Part shown: positions 8,879 to 16,013 of the stretch, in pieces | Numbering within the stretch: the first letter of the stretch is position 1 | How the letters are laid out: the number at the start of each line of letters is the position of its first letter | Assembly: GCA_002344885.1 (NCBI GenBank) | Contig: DDUQ01000056.1 | Coordinates: forward strand, 1 to 37,201 | Direction of reading: 5' to 3' | DNA length: 37,201 nucleotides | DNA from: Comamonadaceae bacterium UBA2334 | GTDB taxonomy: Bacteria; Pseudomonadota; Gammaproteobacteria; Burkholderiales; Burkholderiaceae_C | The notes under the pieces: generated by a model | What the model was told of the DNA's origin: nothing | What the model saw: only the letters and a program-made list of their open reading frames with translations | The model's database searches: none | Position numbers and translations under genes: made by a program

Positions 8879-9586
8879 TCAAGCCAGCAGTCCGCTCAAT
8901 TGCTCGGCCGACTGGCGCAACGCAGCCACAAACCCTTCTTGAAAGCGGGTTTCCGGCACGGTCAGTGTCAGTGCACCGAGCAGTTCGCTGCCCCGCTGCC
9001 AGACGGGCGCGGCAATGCCCACAAGACCGGGCACACGGTCACCCACCGAACACACAAAACCCTGGTGGCGGATGGTGTCGTACGGCTCGCCAACCGCACC
9101 ACTGAATGCCAGCAGCACCCGGCCGCCGGCACCCCGGTCCAGCGGCAGCACATCCCCCACCTTGACATGGTCGCGCAGCACATGGGCCGAATCCACCCGG
9201 TACTGGCACACCCGCTGCTCCCCTTGCCTGACATGCAGTGCAACACTTTCGCCCGTGGCGTCGACCAGCGCCCGCATGACTGGCAACACTGCATCGGCCA
9301 GCGAAAACGAAGCCGTGTACAACGCGCCCAGCCTGGCCAACTCGTGGCCGGGTGCCCACTGGCCATCGGTCGTTCTGCGCAGCAGACCGGCATGCGCCAG
9401 TGAGGCGAGCAGCCTCAGCACCGTGCTTTTGTACAGACGGGTGCGGGTGGCCAACTCGGTCACGCTCAATGCCTGATCGCCTGACCTGAAGGCCCGCAAC
9501 ACACTCAGGGCACGGTCCACCGCTGCGGCCCCGCCGGGTGCGGCCTGTTCGTCGGCAAGGGAAAGTTGGGCTGATTTCTTGGGCAT
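8879..9586 (-). CDS. IclR-family transcriptional regulator
   Basis: From ATG 9586 (MPKKSAQ) the protein has 235 residues. An N-terminal winged helix (about 20-85, with ALSVTELATRTRLYKSTVLRLLASL as its core) is followed by an IclR effector-binding domain (about 95-230), with the HVRQGEQRV and GLVGIAAPVW stretches usual for the family. A longer frame reaches a TTG at 9634, but the ATG fits the family length better. IclR proteins bind as dimers and sense small organic acids or their CoA pathways. This one is divergent from the HMG-CoA-lyase/CoA-transferase pair and very likely controls it and itself through the repeats at 9644-9680. Its effector may be the substrate of that pathway (inference). 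Confidence 0.88.
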   Translation of the reverse strand: MPKKSAQLSLADEQAAPGGAAAVDRALSVLRAFRSGDQALSVTELATRTRLYKSTVLRLLASLAHAGLLRRTTDGQWAPGHELARLGALYTASFSLADAVLPVMRALVDATGESVALHVRQGEQRVCQYRVDSAHVLRDHVKVGDVLPLDRGAGGRVLLAFSGAVGEPYDTIRHQGFVCSVGDRVPGLVGIAAPVWQRGSELLGALTLTVPETRFQEGFVAALRQSAEQLSGLLA

Positions 9587-9643
9587 GGCGTGCAGAAAAT
9601 GGACGTTGCGGTTGACAGCCAGTGTGGCGCTCAACGAAAATTC

Positions 9644-9680
9644 GTTCTGTCTCGATAATTATAGTTCTATCTTTCAGAAC
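9644..9680. promoter_or_regulatory. candidate IclR operator in the divergent promoter region
   Basis: Three copies of the half-site GTTCT lie between the IclR and lyase genes. Two are direct, at 9644 and 9664, exactly 20 bases (about two helical turns) apart, and both extend to GTTCTnTCT. The third is inverted (AGAAC) at 9676-9680. The last two form GTTCT-N7-AGAAC, and the outermost pair reads GTTCTG/CAGAAC. The AT-rich ATAATTATAG between them could hold a -10 element. This is a pattern reading; no binding data exist in the sequence. Confidence 0.5.
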
Positions 9681-9697
9681 ATCAAGCACCCTCCAAC

Positions 9698-10651
9698 ATG
9701 CCTCCCCATGCCGTTCTCATCAGCGAAGTAGGCCCACGTGACGGGCTGCAAAGCGTCAAGGCCGTCATGCCCACCGCAGCCAAGCTGGCGTGGATCAACG
9801 CGTTGCACGCCGCCGGTTTACGCGAAATCGAAGTGGGCTCTTTCGTGCCAGCTTCCCTGCTTCCCCAAATGGCTGACGTGGCCGACGTGGTGCGCCACGC
9901 ATTGACCCTGCCCGGTCTGACCGTCATGGCGCTGGTGCCCAACCTGCGCGGCGCAGAAGCCGCGCTGGCGGCCGGGGTGCACAAACTGTCCATCCCCGTG
10001 TCGGCCAGCGAAGCCCATTCGCTGGCCAATGTGCGCAAAACCCGCCAGCACATGGTGGCAGAGGTGGCACGCATCGTTGCCCTGCGCAATGCGCACGCTC
10101 CACACGTGCATGTGGAAGCGGGCATGTCCACCGCATTCGGTTGCACCCTGCAAGGCGACGTGCCGGTCGACGACGTGGTGGCGCTGGCCGCTGCACTGGT
10201 CAACGCCGGTGTGGACGAAGTGGGCCTGTCCGACACCAGCGGCATGGCCAACCCCACCCAGGTGCGGCACCTGTTCAACCGCGTGCGGGCCGAAATTGGA
10301 CACCGCACCGGCGCAGCCCATTTGCACAACACCCGCGGCCTGGGCCTGGCCAACTGCCTGGCCGCCTGGGATGTGGGGGTGCGCACCTTTGACAGCTCTC
10401 AAGGTGGCCTGGGCGGGTGCCCCTATGCGCCGGGTGCCAGCGGCAACGTCGTGACGGAAGACCTGGTGTTCATGTTCGAGGCTATGGGCGTGCACACCGG
10501 CGTGAACCTGCAAGCGCTGATGGCCGCGCGCCCCATTTTGCAAGCAGGTCTGCCCGGCGAACCCCTGTACGGCATGACACCACTTGCAGGCTTGCCCATC
10601 AACTGGTTGGGCCGCGCCACGCCCCACCCCACCGAACAGACACAGCCATGA
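9698..10651 (+). CDS. hydroxymethylglutaryl-CoA lyase family enzyme
   Basis: The 317-residue TIM-barrel enzyme is of the HMG-CoA lyase/DRE-metallolyase type. It has the substrate loop EVGPRDGLQ (R14, D15) and the metal-binding H208-x-H210 in HLHNTRG. The catalytic-loop signature GLGGCPYAPGASGN carries cysteine C241. The family cleaves HMG-CoA to acetoacetate and acetyl-CoA, or related 3-hydroxy-3-methyl acyl-CoAs such as citramalyl-CoA. The usual HxHDT is HLHNT here, so the substrate may differ. The stop overlaps the start of a CaiB-type CoA-transferase (ATGA), so the two form one operon in which the transferase would supply the CoA thioester that the lyase cleaves. The exact acid is not readable from sequence. 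Confidence 0.87.
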   Translation: MPPHAVLISEVGPRDGLQSVKAVMPTAAKLAWINALHAAGLREIEVGSFVPASLLPQMADVADVVRHALTLPGLTVMALVPNLRGAEAALAAGVHKLSIPVSASEAHSLANVRKTRQHMVAEVARIVALRNAHAPHVHVEAGMSTAFGCTLQGDVPVDDVVALAAALVNAGVDEVGLSDTSGMANPTQVRHLFNRVRAEIGHRTGAAHLHNTRGLGLANCLAAWDVGVRTFDSSQGGLGGCPYAPGASGNVVTEDLVFMFEAMGVHTGVNLQALMAARPILQAGLPGEPLYGMTPLAGLPINWLGRATPHPTEQTQP

Positions 10652-11853
10652 CCAACCAGCCTGACACCACCTTGCCCTACGCAGGCATCCGCGTCGTCGA
10701 ATTCACCCACATGGTCATGGGGCCCACCTGCGGCATGGTGTTGGCCGACCTGGGGGCCGAGGTCATCAAGGTCGAGCCCGTGGGCCATGGCCGGCAAGGC
10801 GACGCCACCCGCCAGTTGCTGGGTTCGGGGGCAGGCTTTTTTCCCATGTTCAACCGCAACAAGAAAAGCGTGGCACTGGATCTGCAAACCGCCGACGGAA
10901 AAGAGGCCGCGCTGCGCCTGATTGCCACCGCTGACGTGCTGTGCGAGAACTTCAAACCCGGCACCATGGCCAAGCTGGGCCTGGACTACCCGACCCTCAA
11001 GCACCTGAACCCACGGCTCATCTACGTCAGCCACAAAGGCTTTCTGCCAGGCCCGTACGACCACCGCACCGCGCTGGACGAAGTGGTGCAAATGATGGGT
11101 GGCCTGGCCTACATGACAGGCCGCCCGGGGGACCCCCTGCGGGCCGGTGCCAGCGTCAACGACATCATGGGGGGCATGTTCGGTGCCATGGGCGCCATGG
11201 CCGCGCTGGCCCAGCGCGAAAAAACCGGGATGGGCCAGGAGGTTCAAAGCGCGCTGTTTGAAAACAACGTGTTCCTGGTGGCCCAGCACATGATGCAGTT
11301 TGCCGTCACCGGCAAGCCCGCAGCGCCCATGCCCGCGCGCATTTCGGCGTGGGCGGTGTACGACGTGTTTCAGGTCAAAGACGGCGAGCAGATTTTTCTG
11401 GCAGTGGTCAGCAACACCGCTTGGGCGCTGTTCTGCGACGCCTTCGGCTTTGCCGACCTGAAAGACGACCCCCGCCTGCAGACCAACAACGACCGCGTGC
11501 GGGCCCGCGAGTGGATGATGCCCATTTTGCGGGAGCGTCTGGCGGCACACAGCGCAGCCCACCTGGCCAGTGTGTTCGAGCAGCATGGTCTGCCGTTTGC
11601 CCCCATCCCCCAGCCGCAACAGCTGTTTGACGACCCACACCTGCGGGCCACTGGCGGGCTGGCCCCCGTGGAGCTGCCGGATGGCCGCCAGGCCGAGGTG
11701 GTGCTGCTGCCGCTGACCCTGGGCGGTCAACGCCCCGGTGTGCGCCTGTCGCCGCCGAAGCTGGGCGAACACACCGCCCTGGTGCTGGAAGGGTTGGGTT
11801 ACTCCCCCGAGCAGATCACTCAACTCACCGAAGGCAACTCGACGAGTACTTGA
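10648..11853 (+). CDS. CaiB/BaiF family (family III) CoA-transferase
   Basis: From ATG 10648, which overlaps the lyase stop by four bases, the protein has 401 residues, the usual family length. The N-terminal Rossmann part has GIRVVEF, LADLGAEVIKVEP and NRNKKSVALDL. The expected catalytic aspartate is D144 in ALDEVVQMMGGL. The end carries PAPIPQPQQLFDDPHL-like family sequence near residue 325. Family III enzymes move CoA between carboxylic acids through an aspartyl-CoA intermediate. With the upstream lyase and the divergent IclR gene this suggests activation and cleavage of a branched hydroxy-dicarboxylic acid such as 3-hydroxy-3-methylglutarate or citramalate (inference). A frame open further upstream (from 10417) lies inside the lyase and is not used. 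Confidence 0.9.
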   Translation: MTNQPDTTLPYAGIRVVEFTHMVMGPTCGMVLADLGAEVIKVEPVGHGRQGDATRQLLGSGAGFFPMFNRNKKSVALDLQTADGKEAALRLIATADVLCENFKPGTMAKLGLDYPTLKHLNPRLIYVSHKGFLPGPYDHRTALDEVVQMMGGLAYMTGRPGDPLRAGASVNDIMGGMFGAMGAMAALAQREKTGMGQEVQSALFENNVFLVAQHMMQFAVTGKPAAPMPARISAWAVYDVFQVKDGEQIFLAVVSNTAWALFCDAFGFADLKDDPRLQTNNDRVRAREWMMPILRERLAAHSAAHLASVFEQHGLPFAPIPQPQQLFDDPHLRATGGLAPVELPDGRQAEVVLLPLTLGGQRPGVRLSPPKLGEHTALVLEGLGYSPEQITQLTEGNSTST

Positions 11854-11863
11854 TACAAAAAAT

Positions 11864-11900
11864 GCTTCCAGCGCTTTTATTTATTGAATCAAGCGCTATG
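11864..11900. terminator. hairpin repeat copy R1, probable bidirectional terminator
   Basis: AGCGCTT (11870-11876) pairs with AAGCGCT (11891-11897) across a 14-base AT-rich loop. A T run follows at 11901-11905 on the plus strand, and an A run precedes on the other side (T run on the minus strand). It sits between the convergent ends of the CoA-transferase and doxX genes. The 34 bases 11864-11897 match 27895-27928 at 27 of 34 positions, so this is a member of an interspersed repeat as well as a terminator. Confidence 0.7.
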
Positions 11901-11906
11901 TTTTTG

Positions 11907-12380
11907 TCAAACCTTCTGGCCACGCGCCATCAGGTGGTCAATTGACCACCGGCCGGGCCCGTACAAAGCTACACCCACCAGCAACGCGCCCCACAGGATG
12001 TGCTGCTGCAGGGCAGCCGGTGCGATCTCGCTCAACGACACCACGGCCACCACGTTCACCGCCGTCAGGCCCAATGCACCCAAACGCCCCAACAGGCCCG
12101 CAGCGAGCAAAACCGGCAACACCAGTTCACCCGCCGTCCCCATGAAGGCTGCCACGGGCGGCGACAGCACAGGCACCTTGTATTCCTCGGTGAACAGAAA
12201 GAGCGTGGTCTCCCAGTCGCGGAGCTTGGTCAGCCCGGACAGGAAAAACACTTGGGCCACGTACAACCTGGCCAGCAGCGCCGCAAGCGGCTGAAGCCGG
12301 TCAAGTAGCGCCCCAAGCGAACACGCGAGCCCCAGCAAAGAAGCGATGAGGGGGCGGGGAGAGGCGTTGTGTGGGCTCAT
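11907..12380 (-). CDS. DoxX family membrane protein, bufferin-regulon associated
   Basis: This 157-residue protein has four likely membrane helices (about 8-26, 31-52, 72-98 and 105-140). It carries the DoxX-type LARLYVAQVFFLSGLTKLRDW segment and ends in GPGRWSIDHL, a common DoxX tail. DoxX proteins are small quinone- or thiol-linked inner-membrane proteins that often accompany DUF692/DUF2282 operons. Here the gene is detached from the buf operon and divergent from the ECF sigma gene. Its promoter has the same GTAACC-N16-CGAA motif, which links it to the same regulon. GGAG lies 8 bases before the ATG. I infer a role in redox support of bufferin maturation or metal defence. Confidence 0.85.
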   Translation of the reverse strand: MSPHNASPRPLIASLLGLACSLGALLDRLQPLAALLARLYVAQVFFLSGLTKLRDWETTLFLFTEEYKVPVLSPPVAAFMGTAGELVLPVLLAAGLLGRLGALGLTAVNVVAVVSLSEIAPAALQQHILWGALLVGVALYGPGRWSIDHLMARGQKV

Positions 12381-12417
12381 GGATGTAGCTCCGGTTGTGA
12401 AAGAAAGTGGCCCTCAG

Positions 12418-12443
12418 TTCGCCACCAACAGCCCATTGGTTAC
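12418..12443 (-). promoter_or_regulatory. ECF (SigF/NrsF-type) promoter of doxX
   Basis: On the minus strand the sequence reads GTAACC (12443-12438), 16 bases, then CGAA (12421-12418). This leaves a leader of roughly 30 bases before the doxX ATG at 12380. The same two boxes with the same 16-base spacing occur at 12493-12518 and 15909-15934. From memory, this matches the box pair described for SigF of Caulobacter. Confidence 0.8.
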
Positions 12444-12470
12444 AGCGTGTGCAAAATGTGCAACAACCTG

Positions 12471-12484
12471 CAAGAAATTTCTTG
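12471..12484. promoter_or_regulatory. perfect 14-base palindrome between the two ECF promoters
   Basis: CAAGAAATTTCTTG is its own reverse complement. It lies just upstream of the -35 box of the sigma gene and about 30 bases upstream of the doxX -35 box. The AAATTT core is 12 bases before GTAACC. A similar AAATTT lies 11 bases before GTAACC at the buf promoter. It may be an UP-like element or an operator for a second regulator; which one cannot be decided from sequence. Confidence 0.45.
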
Positions 12485-12492
12485 CCCCCCGT

Positions 12493-12518
12493 GTAACCGA
12501 CCGCCCGCATGGAACGAA
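12493..12518 (+). promoter_or_regulatory. ECF (SigF/NrsF-type) promoter of the sigma-antisigma operon
   Basis: GTAACC (12493-12498), a 16-base spacer and CGAA (12515-12518). The first in-frame ATG of the sigma gene (12509) lies inside the spacer, so a transcript from this promoter would begin after it. This supports a later start at 12548 and an autoregulated sigma gene. Confidence 0.8.
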
Positions 12519-12547
12519 TACCCACCGACAGCCCGGCTTTGGCCGAC

Positions 12548-13105
12548 ATGAAAGCAGCCGAACAGCGTTTGCGAGCGCTGCTGCTGCAAGGCATGGCAGG
12601 TGATAGCCAGGCTTATCAGGCCTTTCTGAAAGGCCTGAGCACGCACCTGCGTTCGTTCCTACGGCGCAGGTTGTCATCTCTGCCAGACGACATCGAGGAC
12701 CTTGTGCAAGACATTCTGTTGGCGGTGCACAACCAGCGCCACACCTACCGGACAGACCAGCCACTGACGGCCTGGGTGAATGCCATTGCGCGTTACAAAC
12801 TGATCGACCTGCTGCGCAGCCGCTCGGGCCGCGAAGCCCTGCACGACCCCATTGATGACGACCTGGCCGTTTTTGCCGCCAACGACCACGACGCAGCCGA
12901 TGCCCGCCGCGATGTGCACACCCTGCTGAACCAACTGCCTGACAACCAGCGCCTGCCCATCGTCCACACCAAGCTCGAAGGCCTGTCGGTGTCCGAAGCC
13001 GCTGCGGCGACAGGCATGTCGGAGTCAGCCATCAAGGTGGGGGTGCACCGGGGCATGAAAGCACTGGCCGCGCTGATGACCCAGAGTTTGAGGAGAGCGT
13101 CATGA
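12548..13105 (+). CDS. ECF-type RNA polymerase sigma factor partnered with NrsF
   Basis: From ATG 12548 the protein has 185 residues. Region 2 (about 15-85) contains LRRRLSSLPDDIEDLVQDILLAVH and the -10 recognition part TYRTDQPLTAWVNAIARYKLIDLLR. Region 4 (about 120-175) holds LNQLPDNQRLPIVHTKLEGLSVSEAAAATGMSESAIKVGVHRGMKAL. An earlier ATG at 12509 would add 13 residues, but it lies between the promoter boxes and would be missing from that transcript. The stop overlaps the NrsF start (ATGA), the usual sigma/anti-sigma arrangement. It probably directs RNA polymerase to the GTAACC-N16-CGAA promoters of its own operon, doxX and bufA. The inducing signal is likely copper or another thiophilic metal (inference from NrsF and bufferin context). 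Confidence 0.9.
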   Translation: MKAAEQRLRALLLQGMAGDSQAYQAFLKGLSTHLRSFLRRRLSSLPDDIEDLVQDILLAVHNQRHTYRTDQPLTAWVNAIARYKLIDLLRSRSGREALHDPIDDDLAVFAANDHDAADARRDVHTLLNQLPDNQRLPIVHTKLEGLSVSEAAAATGMSESAIKVGVHRGMKALAALMTQSLRRAS

Positions 13106-13740
13106 AAACAGACGACCTGATTGCCATGCTGGCCACCGGTGCGGAGCCGGTGCAGCCCAACGTGCCCGAGCAGCGGTTGGCGCGTGCCATGGCCTTCAGC
13201 CTGCCGGTGGCACTGCTCATGCTGTGGGGGCTGGGCATCCGCCCTGACCTGATGGACGTGCTGGGCGAACCCATGCTGTGGGTGAAGTTCGCCTTCCCTG
13301 GCGTGGTGGCAGCCATCAGCCTGGCGCTGATGCTCCGCCTGTCGCGCCCTGGTATGCCTGCGGGCAAGCTGCCGCACGCGTTGCCACTGCCAGCAGTGGC
13401 CATGGCACTGCTCGCCATCTGGGCGCTGTTGCACGCCGCGCCAGGCGAACGGGCGGCGCTGGTGTTGGGCAGCACATGGCAAGTCTGCACGTTCTACATC
13501 GCGCTGGTAGGTGCACCGGTCTTCGTGGGCAGTTTTTGGGCCTTGAAAGGCCTGGCCCCCACCCAGTTGGCTTGGGCGGGTGCCAGTGCTGGCTTGCTGG
13601 CCGGTGCGGCCGGTGCCGTGGTGTACGCCCTGCATTGCCCCGAGTTGGATGCCCCGTTTCTGCTGGTGTGGAATGGGTTGGGCATGTTGTTGCCCGCCGT
13701 GCTGGGTGCCGCGCTGGGGCCGCGGCTGCTGCGGTGGTGA
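13102..13740 (+). CDS. nrsF: NrsF (DUF1109) family membrane anti-sigma factor
   Basis: The 212-residue protein has a short cytoplasmic N-terminus (MKTDDLIAMLATGAEPV), which is the expected sigma-binding part, and about six membrane helices (near 28-46, 61-80, 94-112, 130-148, 155-175 and 186-208). It ends in the family hallmark GAALGPRLLRW. Two conserved cysteines remain, C129 in TWQVCT and C179 in YALHCPEL. Conserved cysteines of NrsF proteins are thought to sense metals or thiol damage and release the sigma factor. It overlaps the sigma gene by four bases. A GGDEF/EAL gene follows after 36 bases without a visible terminator. Confidence 0.9.
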   Translation: MKTDDLIAMLATGAEPVQPNVPEQRLARAMAFSLPVALLMLWGLGIRPDLMDVLGEPMLWVKFAFPGVVAAISLALMLRLSRPGMPAGKLPHALPLPAVAMALLAIWALLHAAPGERAALVLGSTWQVCTFYIALVGAPVFVGSFWALKGLAPTQLAWAGASAGLLAGAAGAVVYALHCPELDAPFLLVWNGLGMLLPAVLGAALGPRLLRW

Positions 13741-13776
13741 CGCATCGTTGAAGCGACTTTCCACCCAACCATTCTC

Positions 13777-15885
13777 ATGAAACCAACCTGGCCCCAACGC
13801 ATCGGTCGTCGGCTGGCCCTGGGATTCGGGGCGCTGGTGCTGTTGCTGCTGCTGGCTCTGTTGCAAGCAGCGCATCAGATGCATTTGGCCAGTGAAACCT
13901 CTGGCCGCTTTGCCACCCAGGACATGCAGCGATTGCTGCGTGTGCAGGCCCTGTCCATGCAAATCGAAGGGGTGGGTAACGCCTTCATCCGCCTGCTGAA
14001 TGCGCCACGCAACCAGCGTGTGGCGGAGTACACCGAGGTCGATGCCCAGAACCATCGCATCGACGGCAACCTGGCTTCTCTTGACGATGATTCGGCCGAC
14101 ACAGCGTTGCACGCCATCCTGAACAACCTCCGAGCCAGCCGCGCCCGCTACGCAGATGCCTTTGTGGCGACCGCAGACGAAATCGAGGCTGGCGACACCG
14201 CGGCTGCCACACGTGCGCTTCACACACTGGTCAACCCGGCACTTCAGGACATGCTGGTGCATTCCAACGCCCTGCTCAACCACGAACGCCAGAAAGTGGA
14301 ACAGGAACTGGCCGACGCCCAAGCCTGGCACGAACGGACCGCCTGGGCGATGGTGTGGCTGGCCGGCGGCCTGGCACTGGCAGCGGCCTGGCTGGCATGG
14401 CGCACCACCTGCAGTGTGGTGAACCCCCTCAACACACTGGAGGCCGGTGCGGGTGACATTGCCGAGGGTCAGTACGACCGGCGGTTGCTTGCCACGGGGG
14501 TGACGGAAGTGGACCGTGTCGCACAGGCGCTGAACACCATGGCGGAAGCCGTGGCGCAACGCGAAGCGCAAATCAAGCGCCAGGCCTACGAAGACGCACT
14601 GACCGGTCTGCCGAACCGCACGTTTTTGCTCAACACCCAACCGGAGCCCGACAACCCGCGCAACACCCTGGCCCTGCTCGACATCGCCCGCCTGAAAGTG
14701 GTCAATGAAACCCTGGGGTTTGCCACCGGTGACAGCCTGATCCTCGCCGCGGGTTCGCGGACCAGGCAGGTGTTTGACACGCTGGCGGATACGGGCGTGA
14801 TTCACCAGCACCCCATCGTGACCCGCCTGGGCGGCGGAACGTTTGCGGCTTGGTTTGGCGTTGACCACCGACAGCAGGTGAACACCCTGTTGCAGGCGCT
14901 TGTCGGCGCATTCCAGGAACCAGTATCTTGCAGCGGGCAATGGGTTGACCTGTCCATGGTGATCGGTCTGGCAGACCTGGGTGAAACAGGCATCAACCTG
15001 CCGGTTTCTACCCTCGTGCGCAATGCGGAAGTGGCGCTGCATGCAGCCAAGCGCAGTGCCCAGCCCCACGCCTGGCACAGCGACGCGCAGGAAGCCGCAC
15101 GTCTGGGGCAACTGGGCCTGGTGAGCGACCTGCGCCAAGCGGTGGCGCACGATGAACTGCAGATGTGGTTGCAACCCAAGTTTTCTCTGGCCACCGGCCA
15201 GCCCATCGGTGCCGAGGCACTGGTACGCTGGCACCACCCAGTGCGCGGGTTCGTGTCGCCGGCCGATTTTGTGCCCTTCGCCGAGCAGACCGGACACATC
15301 AAGCTGGTCACAGGCTGGATGCTGGCGCGCGCCATCGAAACCCTGAAGCAGTGGGTGCACACCCATCCGAGCTTGAGCATTGCGGTCAACGTCAGCACGC
15401 GAGACCTGCAGGACCCTGGCTTTGCCGACCGTGTGCGGCACATGGTGACATCCAGCGGCATCGACCCCACCAAACTGCGTTTGGAAATCACCGAGAGCGG
15501 GCTGATGGAAGATGCCCGCCAAAGCATTGCGCTGCTCCACAGCCTGACCGACATCGGCTTGCCCCTGTCGATTGACGACTTCGGCACGGGCTACTCGTCA
15601 TTGGCCTATTTGCAGAAGATGCCGGTGAGCGAACTGAAAATTGACCGCAGCTTCATCGACCGCATCGATACCTTGCCCGGCACCCAGCAACTGGTGCGCG
15701 CCATGGTTGAAATGGGGCATGGCCTGGGACTGATGGTGACGGCCGAAGGCGTAGAAACAGAGGCAGAACGCGCCACCCTGCAAGCCTTGGGGGTGGATGT
15801 GATGCAAGGCTACCTGGGCAGCCGTCCGCTTCATGGCGCTGCCTTGCAAACCTGGCTCGACCGCCACACGCCGACCGCCTCTTGA
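13777..15885 (+). CDS. membrane GGDEF/EAL protein with degenerate GGDEF, probable c-di-GMP phosphodiesterase
   Basis: The protein has 702 residues. A membrane helix (about 14-33), a periplasmic helical domain (about 34-186), a second helix (about 188-208) and a HAMP linker (about 210-265) lead to a GGDEF domain (about 270-430) and an EAL domain (about 450-695). The GGDEF signature is GGGTF at 352-356, so cyclase activity is unlikely. The EAL domain keeps EAL at 480-482, N538, E570, D600-D601 in IDDFGTGYSS, K621 and the TAEGVET loop, so phosphodiesterase activity is likely. It sits 36 bases after nrsF with no terminator between, so it is probably expressed with the ECF operon. This would join metal stress to c-di-GMP breakdown. 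Confidence 0.9.
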   Translation: MKPTWPQRIGRRLALGFGALVLLLLLALLQAAHQMHLASETSGRFATQDMQRLLRVQALSMQIEGVGNAFIRLLNAPRNQRVAEYTEVDAQNHRIDGNLASLDDDSADTALHAILNNLRASRARYADAFVATADEIEAGDTAAATRALHTLVNPALQDMLVHSNALLNHERQKVEQELADAQAWHERTAWAMVWLAGGLALAAAWLAWRTTCSVVNPLNTLEAGAGDIAEGQYDRRLLATGVTEVDRVAQALNTMAEAVAQREAQIKRQAYEDALTGLPNRTFLLNTQPEPDNPRNTLALLDIARLKVVNETLGFATGDSLILAAGSRTRQVFDTLADTGVIHQHPIVTRLGGGTFAAWFGVDHRQQVNTLLQALVGAFQEPVSCSGQWVDLSMVIGLADLGETGINLPVSTLVRNAEVALHAAKRSAQPHAWHSDAQEAARLGQLGLVSDLRQAVAHDELQMWLQPKFSLATGQPIGAEALVRWHHPVRGFVSPADFVPFAEQTGHIKLVTGWMLARAIETLKQWVHTHPSLSIAVNVSTRDLQDPGFADRVRHMVTSSGIDPTKLRLEITESGLMEDARQSIALLHSLTDIGLPLSIDDFGTGYSSLAYLQKMPVSELKIDRSFIDRIDTLPGTQQLVRAMVEMGHGLGLMVTAEGVETEAERATLQALGVDVMQGYLGSRPLHGAALQTWLDRHTPTAS

Positions 15886-15908
15886 AAATAAAAATTTATC
15901 TGCGCCGT

Positions 15909-15934
15909 GTAACCGCATGCGGGGCAGAGGCGAA
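15909..15934 (+). promoter_or_regulatory. ECF (SigF/NrsF-type) promoter of the buf operon
   Basis: GTAACC (15909-15914), a 16-base spacer and CGAA (15931-15934), 23 bases after the stop of the GGDEF/EAL gene. An AT-rich tract with AAATTT lies 11 bases upstream. Transcription would begin near 15940, giving a leader of about 73 bases before bufA. Confidence 0.82.
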
Positions 15935-15942
15935 CTGACCAT

Positions 15943-15976
15943 CACTGCAGACAGCGTGCTTCCCACGCAGGCAGTG
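15943..15976 (+). other. two-tier stem-loop in the bufA leader
   Basis: CACTGC (15943-15948) pairs with GCAGTG (15971-15976). Inside it GCGTG (15954-15958) pairs with CACGC (15964-15968) around a 5-base loop. The structure begins within a few bases of the predicted transcript start, so the mRNA would carry a near-terminal 5' hairpin. It may protect the mRNA from decay; no ligand-binding fold is recognised. Confidence 0.5.
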
Positions 15977-16013
15977 TTCACCACCCGACCTTTACACCTA
16001 CCGGAGATTTCAC

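Noticed and set aside
11797..11802. A fourth GTAACC (minus strand) as another ECF promoter
   Set aside because: No CGAA at 16-base spacing follows, and it lies inside the CoA-transferase gene. Plus-strand GTAACC at about 5877 and 22890 fails the same test.
10423..11823. Minus-strand open frame of 466 codons opposite the CoA-transferase
   Set aside because: No family features; the opposite strand encodes the well-conserved CaiB/BaiF enzyme.
12793..15540. Very long minus-strand open frame (915 codons) opposite the sigma, nrsF and GGDEF/EAL genes
   Set aside because: It is a shadow of high-GC coding sequence: rich in His, Gln, Arg and Gly, with no recognisable domain, and it covers three clearly real genes.
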